Shown piece after piece: positions 57,714-64,000 of a stretch of 64,000 nucleotides of DNA. The notes under the pieces were generated by a model, which did not search any database, was not told the DNA's origin, and worked only from the letters and a program-made list of their open reading frames with translations. The DNA is from Chimonanthus salicifolius (lineage: Eukaryota; Streptophyta; Magnoliopsida; Laurales; Calycanthaceae), in assembly GCA_013350335.1 (NCBI GenBank), contig CM023537.1, positions 12,133,884 through 12,197,883 of the forward strand, read 5' to 3'. Made by a program: the position numbers and the translations under genes. How positions within the stretch are numbered: position 1 is the stretch's first letter; each line of letters begins with the position of its first letter.

Positions 57714-59600
57714 TAATTAGTAACTTTATTCAAGAGGGATGAGAAGAGATGATTGATGATTGCGATTGCTGGGTTGTCTCAAATCTCAGTGTTCTGCTGT
57801 TTGTTTCACTTTTAAAATGAAACGGTGGATCTCAGCCGATAATGGGGATATTTCTTTTCATCTTTTTTTTTTCTCGAAATTTTCAAGGTACGAGTGAGAT
57901 CTCGATCATATCAGGTGACATCTTACTTGTACTATCCATACAAAATGTATTGACTGAGATTTGGACATTTGATGGTAGAGTATTGCTCTACCCATCTAGA
58001 CATAGAGCCTCATACTCTACCCATCTAGACATAGAACCTAATCAAAAGAGTGGTGATAGACTTTTAAAATGATCTTTCTATACTATGCAATATACTAAAA
58101 ATCACTTTTATTGAATCAATCAAACTATGTTTTTAAAGCTTTCAAAATTTCATTATTTTAAATTATTTTTTACTCTCAAATTTTATGACTTTTAAAAACA
58201 TGATTTGATCTAAGATTATTTCATTTTCTTAGAAGTAGCTCTTTGAAGTTGAGCGACAATTAACCACCAATTCTTAGCGGTAAAATCAACCCCTCCAAGG
58301 TCCAAGATTATCTCATTTAGTGGAAGAGAATAACACTATCGGAACCGCGTTCACAGGTGAAACTTTTCTGGTTTTACCTTCTCTTGAAATAAACTTTTCA
58401 ACTCGTCTCGCAGAATTAGATTGCATGAATGGCTTTTGTGGGATTTTTTTATTCTTCAGTGCCTTCACATTCTGCTTTCATGTACAGTGTCCCACCATGC
58501 CTCACGTCAAGCAAACGAAAAAAGGCTGATTTTTACATCATCTCTCGTTGTATTTTCCATCCTCGATCACAACTTCAGCCACTCAGAGCAAGTTTCTAAC
58601 GAGAGTAGGTAAACAGGCGCCGCCTCTCTTTTCCTCCTTTCCACCGTCTCTTTATTAGATAATAGAAACTTTTCTTAGCAAAACTTCTTCCTTTAATTCT
58701 TTAAAATGTCAGTGATATATATTGTATTGTTTGTACATATTATAACTCCCGGTATTGAATGTTTAATAATCATATTATTAGTTTTTCAAGGAAGTATATT
58801 AGAAATTTAAGTTCTTATCAAATTTTTGAAAATTCTTGAAAATTTACACAAATACTTTAAAAACAATATAAATGGCACTAACACGTCACTGGTGAGTAAT
58901 TCCATAAACACTAAATATTATTTTATTTAATTATTTAAATTATCTTAGAGTCAAAACTCAATAAAATTAATGAAAATTCAATTTGGTCCAAGTTCCACCC
59001 TAGTCAGACACTTAGACGTGCCTACCTTTCTAAATCCAACAGCCATGACAAATTCTCACTTTGGTAACTACAATAAATGGATAGTTGAGAAGAAGAAAAA
59101 TTCGAGAATAGCTCGAAGAAATGGTAAAACGATAGATGTTGACTAAATTAAATCACGGTCGATCATAACATTTATTTTTGAAGTTTTAAATATAATTATA
59201 ATGTGCTTCAATTTTATACTTGAGAGTGATGAAATTTTGTGTTGTGTAGACAAAAGAGTACTTGAACATGCCTAGTTCCAATTGAGAATCGTGTGGACAG
59301 TGTCATTATTAGAGTATTAGATGAAAGTATGTTGGATGAATTATGCTAGATATTGTGATGTTGAAATTTTATTAGTCACTGCAAATATGATGAATGTGGT
59401 GTAGAGCTGAAATGCATGAATCGTAGTGATGAATACAGTGTCAGTCTTGAGATGTCCTGAAATTTCAGGGGCTCTAGACAAACTGTTAAGATGGAGTTCT
59501 ACTGCAATTAGTATCTCTCTTTTATTTTCTAATTTTTTGGACCTATTTTTTTAGGGCTTTAAGCGGTAGTTTACTCTGCCTATAATCAAGACTGGCCATT
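57714..59600. other. Intergenic, with a local direct repeat
   Basis: At 57989-58038 a stretch reading CTCTACCCATCTAGACATAG is duplicated in tandem. The rest is AT-rich with no recognised gene. The 59280-59600 piece and the sequence after 62868 read like the two halves of an older repeat split by the Copia-type insertion (see that entry). Confidence 0.4.
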
Positions 59601-60036
59601 TGTTGGAACTTGTGGCTCAATTCTACTGAAATTAGGAGTCTAGTTACATGGGACTCCTAATTACATAGGACTCCTAATTACATGGGATTCCTAATTACAT
59701 TAGGAAACTGCTAAACATAGGACACTGCAATACTGCTATATATTAAGGACGTGGGTTTCATGGAAACCCTGCCATTCGGCCGAGTGCCTTCTGAGGCCAG
59801 AAGGGGCCTCTTGCAGCAAAGGTGTAGTGAGGGAGATAGAGAGAGAGGGAAGATACCAAAAAAGATCTTGGGATCCAAATATTGTATCTGTATTCTTTTT
59901 ATCTATAATGAAATCTACACTCTCCCGTGGACGTAGGCCAAGGTTGGGCCGAACCACGTATATCCTGTGTTCTCTGTGTTTGTGTGTGATTGAATCTATA
60001 TTTTCTGTATGTGGGTATTGGGTCTAATCCCTAACA
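59601..60036 (+). repeat. 5' LTR of Copia-type element
   Basis: 436 bp, TGTTGGAACT to CCCTAACA. It contains a tandem of short units (GGACTCCTAATTACAT repeated three times at about 59650-59705) and a TATATATTAAGG promoter-like motif near 59737. Confidence 0.85.
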
Positions 60037-60132
60037 GTGGTATCAGAGCGAGGTTCGATTCGGGCCAGATAAATCACACGTCGGAATCGTCTGCAAAAGG
60101 AGAGGGGCAGAAGTAACAGTGCAATACCGCTG

Positions 60133-61415
60133 CAGATCTGGTTTTTTCAGATCTGTGAGTGGCAGCCAGCAGAGGTGTGGCAAGAAAGACAAAGCCCCCT
60201 CACCAGTGGAGGCAGATCTGTTCCACGTCGGTTCTAAGAAAACCAGAGACAGGTTCGTCGGATCGGAAATCAGATCTGAGAGATCAGATCTGTAATTCGA
60301 GAAAAAAAAAAAAGCAGCAGATTGGTGAGCATCTGCAGATGGTGGAGACTGCAAGAAAAGGCGGCTAGATCTGAGAAATTGAGAAGGGGTTTCTCGGTTC
60401 AGATCTGAGATGTGAGGCTAGCAGAGGCGACAGCAGCGCTAAGATCTGTGTTGAGATCTGAGGTGGAGCTGCAGGCGCAAGAAGGAGCAGCCGCATAGGA
60501 CCCACCGGGCAGATCTGGAACTGGACTGCCGGAGCAGAGAGGTGCGGCGGCGAGAGCCAGAGGAAAGCCGAGCAACATTGGTTTCTCTGATAGGAAGAGA
60601 AAGAGGCTCGGCAGATCTGAGGCTGTTGTGAACAGTGAAAGCATCGGAAGGAAGTCGCAGCACCGAAATCAAGTTGAACTCGGCAGCATGCAGAGGTGCT
60701 AATCGCCGGAGATCGAGAAACCCAGATCTGAAAATCACAGGTCAGGTTTCAGGCGAGAGCAGATCGGAAGGAGGTACAAAAGGAGAGGCGAGCACAGCCG
60801 GCAATGCCGGATCTGAGATCTGATCGGAGAACAGATCTGTAGGACAGCCAGCAGAGACGCAAAGCAGCGCGGCGGCTGAATCATCAGCTGGAGTTGCAAG
60901 ATCTGGAAATCAGATCAGCGGCCGGCATCTCAGAGGAAGAGCAGCAACGAAAGAGAAGGGGATTTCCGATTTCAGCCGCATGCAACGGCAAAGAAGGAGC
61001 TGCAGATTTGGGTACAGACCAGATCAGGAATTGCCGGTAAAAACGGCAGCTGCACGTTTTTCTCTCAGGAGGGGACAGACGGACGGCATGGCAGAAGGAG
61101 AGGTCAGCCGAGCAGAGGACAACTGTTCTCAGATCCGAGAGTAGCCAGATCTCCGTTCCGGAACTGAAGACCAGGGTTGTGGCGAGTGACGGAACAAGGG
61201 CATATCTGCAGATCGAGGAAGGGATTCTTAGTCTCAGGCAAATCGGGTTTGCAGAAAGGGGCAGATTGGCCCAACTGTGCGCAGGGAGCTGCAGACGCCG
61301 GAAGGGGCCAGATCTGGGAGTAGATCTGGGGTAGCATGCAGCGTAAAAACCATTGAGGGTAGGAAGCGCCGGCCAGCCGTGGGGCCGAAACCCATCGTCA
61401 GCCAGAGACCAGATC
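60133..61415. repeat. Dispersed AGATCTG motif, about 18 copies in 1.28 kb
   Basis: AGATCTG, often as the palindrome CAGATCTG, occurs about 18 times by eye in the element interior, with irregular spacing. It lies within a purine-rich, GC-rich sequence unlike the rest of the window. It is absent from the LTRs. Confidence 0.75.
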
Positions 61416-61559
61416 TGAGAAGAAGTGATAGGACTGCAACGAAGCCGGAAGCGGCGAGCGATTGGAAGGAGACTGAGGTAGCATGCATCGGGTCCACTCA
61501 GTTGGGGTAACCGAGTGGAGAAAGAAAAAAAGAAAACACCACTTCATATGCATCCGCGA

Positions 61560-61684
61560 GACCACCGTTTCTGGTGCACCCGCCAGTCCACTCTGTTGTG
61601 AAGAACCACCGTTTTCGGTGCACCTGAGGGGCTAAGCGAGTCCACTCGGTTGTGAAGAACCACTGTTTTTCGGTGCACCTGATG
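61560..61684. repeat. Tandem unit in Copia-type interior, about 2.5 copies
   Basis: A unit of about 58-61 bp recurs. Its parts are GTCCACTCGGTTGTGAAGAA followed by CCACCGTTTTCGGTGCACC, and a related third copy begins at about 61560. Each contains the inverted pair ACCG / CGGT around the T run. Confidence 0.7.
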
Positions 61685-62430
61685 GACTACAGGGGCAGTT
61701 CTGCTGGACTATTGTACTGCGTGGTGGGTCAGCCGCAGGTTTACAGTTTCAGATGATCTCGCAGGACCACAGATTCAGGTGCTCCTTCAGCCGGGAAGAA
61801 TCAACGGTCAGAATTGTTTTGCAATTTCTGGAGTCATCGGGACTCGGAATTGAGATCCGTCTTCGCCTATGTGATCGTAGCGAAGAGATCTACGCGGTGA
61901 CCGGTGTAGATTTTGAAAAGGAGTAAAATTAAATTTTTGGAAGAGTCGGGGAGAGGTCGACGGCGGTGCGTGGGATCACATCAAGGAAACACGGCAAGAT
62001 GAAGCCGTGAGAGGGTTGCTGCATGGTCAAGGACCTTGGACTTTTTGACGGTACGCGTGGAGATGGCACATTTGCCATATGCGTAGAGAGGCCGAGGTGA
62101 TTGCAGCTAACATATTAGTGTGTGCAGGAACACACTATGAAGGAAACGCAACCTCGCGTTCGTGAAGCACGTCGGGATGTGCTGGTAGAACGTAGGAAGC
62201 GGAGTTGCAGATGCAACATAGGGTCTTGGACGGCCAAGATCGAGGTGGAGCCCGGTTGGGCTATACAGTCTTACTCAAGACTGGTGGATCATCCTAAGGT
62301 ATGGGATGCGCATCTCATGCAGAGATGCAAAGGATTACAGCTGCAAGTGGAGCATGACCGGGAGCAGTTAGTGTGCACAGAGGTGCATAGTTGCAGTGGA
62401 GGATCAGTGGATTTTCGCCAAGGTGGAGAT

Positions 62431-62868
62431 TGTTGGAACTTGTGGCTCAATTCTACTGAAATTAGGAGTCTAGTTACATGGGACTCCTAATTACATAGGA
62501 CTCCTAATTACATGGGATTCCTAATTACATTAGGAAACTGCTAAACATAGGACACTGTAATACCGCTATATATTAAGGACGTGGGTTTCATGGAAACCCT
62601 GCCGTTCGGCCGAGTGCCTTCCGAGGCCAGAAGGGGCCTCTTGCAGCAGAGGTGTAGTGAGGAAGATAGAGAGAGAGAGGGAAGATACCAAAAAAGATCT
62701 TGGGATCCAAATATTGTATCTGTATTCTTTTTATCTATAATGAAATCTACACTCTCCCGTGGACGTAGGCCAAGGTTGGGCCGAACCACGTATATCCTGT
62801 GTTATCTGTGTTTGTATGTGATTGAATCTGTATTTTCTGTATGTGGGTATTGGGTCTAATCCCTAACA
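62431..62868 (+). repeat. 3' LTR of Copia-type element
   Basis: 438 bp, nearly identical to the 5' LTR; differences include a 2-bp GA insertion near 62670 and scattered transitions. Confidence 0.85.
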
Positions 62869-64000
62869 CCTTTGATGAATAACATGATGATATGTATAGA
62901 GGTATATTGTATGCATAAAAGTGGTGCAATGAAAAATGCATGGTGTTGGATGCATATTGTGCCATGCCATTCATGTGTCTTGCTAATTGTATTGTAAATT
63001 GTTTAGCATTATTAGTAATGCCCGCTTGTTTGCTAACTCTTCACAGATGCAGGAAGTGTTATGGATATGGGGTCTGTAGGACCCCACGGATGAGATTAAG
63101 AAAGCCACGCACTTAAAGACTTCTCATTTTGTATTTTGATGTGTTGACATGTAATGGATGATTTGTAATATTCAAACCATGAACTAGATATTTGAGTTTT
63201 ATGAAACCTATGTAATGTGAAGCTTAAGACTCTAGATTGCATGATTGATTTGAGAGACTTAAGTATAATGTGACTTGATGTTATAATATGATGAAAGTGT
63301 AACCCGTAAGTGGAAAAACACCGTCTTAATATCCTTTTAATAATGAATACTCTATCGAAATTCCTTAGAATCTCTGAAAATTTAGAAACTTTCGACCTTC
63401 CATCTTCCTTCATGTGTGATTCGTGACACATGTATAAATGCTTAAGAAAAAACAGCATGTGCTGAACAAGATCCACACTCTCAAACAGTCATATGTAGGC
63501 ACGAGAGTCACATATCACGATGCTGCTTAGTTCCACCATTTAACTAAGAAAACGTATTCAAGACAAGAAAAATTATGAAACACTACTCACCAACAGAGTT
63601 TGAAAATTTGAGATTCATATTCAATTTGAGATTCTTTTGAACAAAAAATTTGATTACAGTTAAAAGAAAAAATTTAAAAATTCAGAAAAATTTATCCACT
63701 TGCTTGACCCAAAATTTTGCCAAGTCAAATTGTTTCTCAACTAAGATTTTTTAAATTTTTAAACAATATTCGTAAGACGCATTTCAATTGGGTAGATATA
63801 GGATCTCTTCAATCTCTTGCAAGATACAATCTTAATTCTACTAGTATAAAATAAGTTAATTTAATTAATTGAAGATAAATAGGGCATAGAAATCTAAAAG
63901 AGTTAGAGTGATGGTCACGAACTCACCTCACGAAACAACAGTCATGCTGGAGTTATGAGTTCGATTCCCACTTCATCCCAAAAGACCACTCTACATAGAG
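62869..64000. other. Intergenic to window end, possible SINE head
   Basis: No gene recognised; the 126-codon reverse frame at 63096-63476 is unconvincing. Near 63950-63972 a B-box-like GAGTTCGATTCCCAC lies about 50 bases after GTGATGGTCACGA, which could be a tRNA-derived SINE cut off by the window end. Confidence 0.35.

Larger units (their letters stand above)
59601..62868 (+). mobile_element. Non-autonomous Copia-type LTR retrotransposon (3268 bp)
   Basis: The LTRs are 59601-60036 and 62431-62868, both TGTTGG...CTAACA. They differ at about nine bases plus one 2-bp indel, roughly 98% identical. The primer-binding site GTGGTATCAGAGC follows the 5' LTR directly, matching initiator tRNA-Met. 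A purine tract (AAGGTGGAGAT) precedes the 3' LTR. Flanks CCATT and CCTTT match at 4 of 5 bases. The 2394-bp interior has no gag, protease, integrase or RT motif in any frame. The termini and primer site fit Ty1/Copia. It must depend on a partner element for movement. Confidence 0.85.

Noticed and set aside
57989..58038. Target-site duplication around an element
   Set aside because: The two copies of CTCTACCCATCTAGACATAG are almost adjacent, so nothing is inserted between them; it is a simple tandem duplication.
62122..62490. A gag-like gene in the Copia-type element
   Set aside because: The 122-codon frame runs into the 3' LTR and shows no zinc knuckle (CCHC) or other gag motif.

Overview
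The window is plant nuclear DNA, most likely from a dicot or related angiosperm. It is AT-rich between genes, its genes have GT-AG introns, and it carries many plant-type transposable elements (RTE and L1 LINEs, tRNA-derived SINEs, TRIMs, hAT and other MITEs, one Copia-type LTR element). I could not assign a species. Four protein-coding loci and one decayed gene are well supported; the rest is mostly repeats.

Layout. 872-18837 (+): ten 3' exons of a REN1-like ROP GTPase-activating protein; the PH and RhoGAP part lies upstream of the window. Its introns (3.8, 7.5 and 3.0 kb for the largest) hold a TRIM, several RTE LINE fragments, an L1 3' end and two MITEs. 19065-20348: a hAT element with a perfect 8-bp target duplication. 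22385-25000: a small hAT MITE, a 1.5-kb foldback element built from nested palindromes, and a TA microsatellite. 28216-29551 (+): an intronless mitochondrial dicarboxylate carrier with one extra T in its second carrier signature. 29552-39700: gene-free, with two SINEs, two hAT MITEs and a solo TRIM LTR. 39804-41471 (+): a DUF7870 / methyltransferase-like membrane protein with a 36-codon upstream ORF in strong context. 43426-44736 (-): an intronless secreted A1 aspartyl protease. 45806-55300: two more copies of the 19-kb hAT family, a tandem TRIM array and LINE 3' ends. 56310-57692 (-): a universal stress protein pseudogene. 59601-62868: a young non-autonomous Copia-type element whose interior is full of AGATCTG motifs.

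The genes do not form a pathway. The REN1-like and dicarboxylate carrier genes are neighbours in the same way as Arabidopsis At4g24580 (REN1) and At4g24570 (DIC2), which suggests conserved microsynteny. The most unusual material is non-coding: a palindromic module of about 275 bp present three times in the foldback element and again inside one hAT copy, and the repeated conserved leader with lysine codons and telo-box motifs inside the hAT family.
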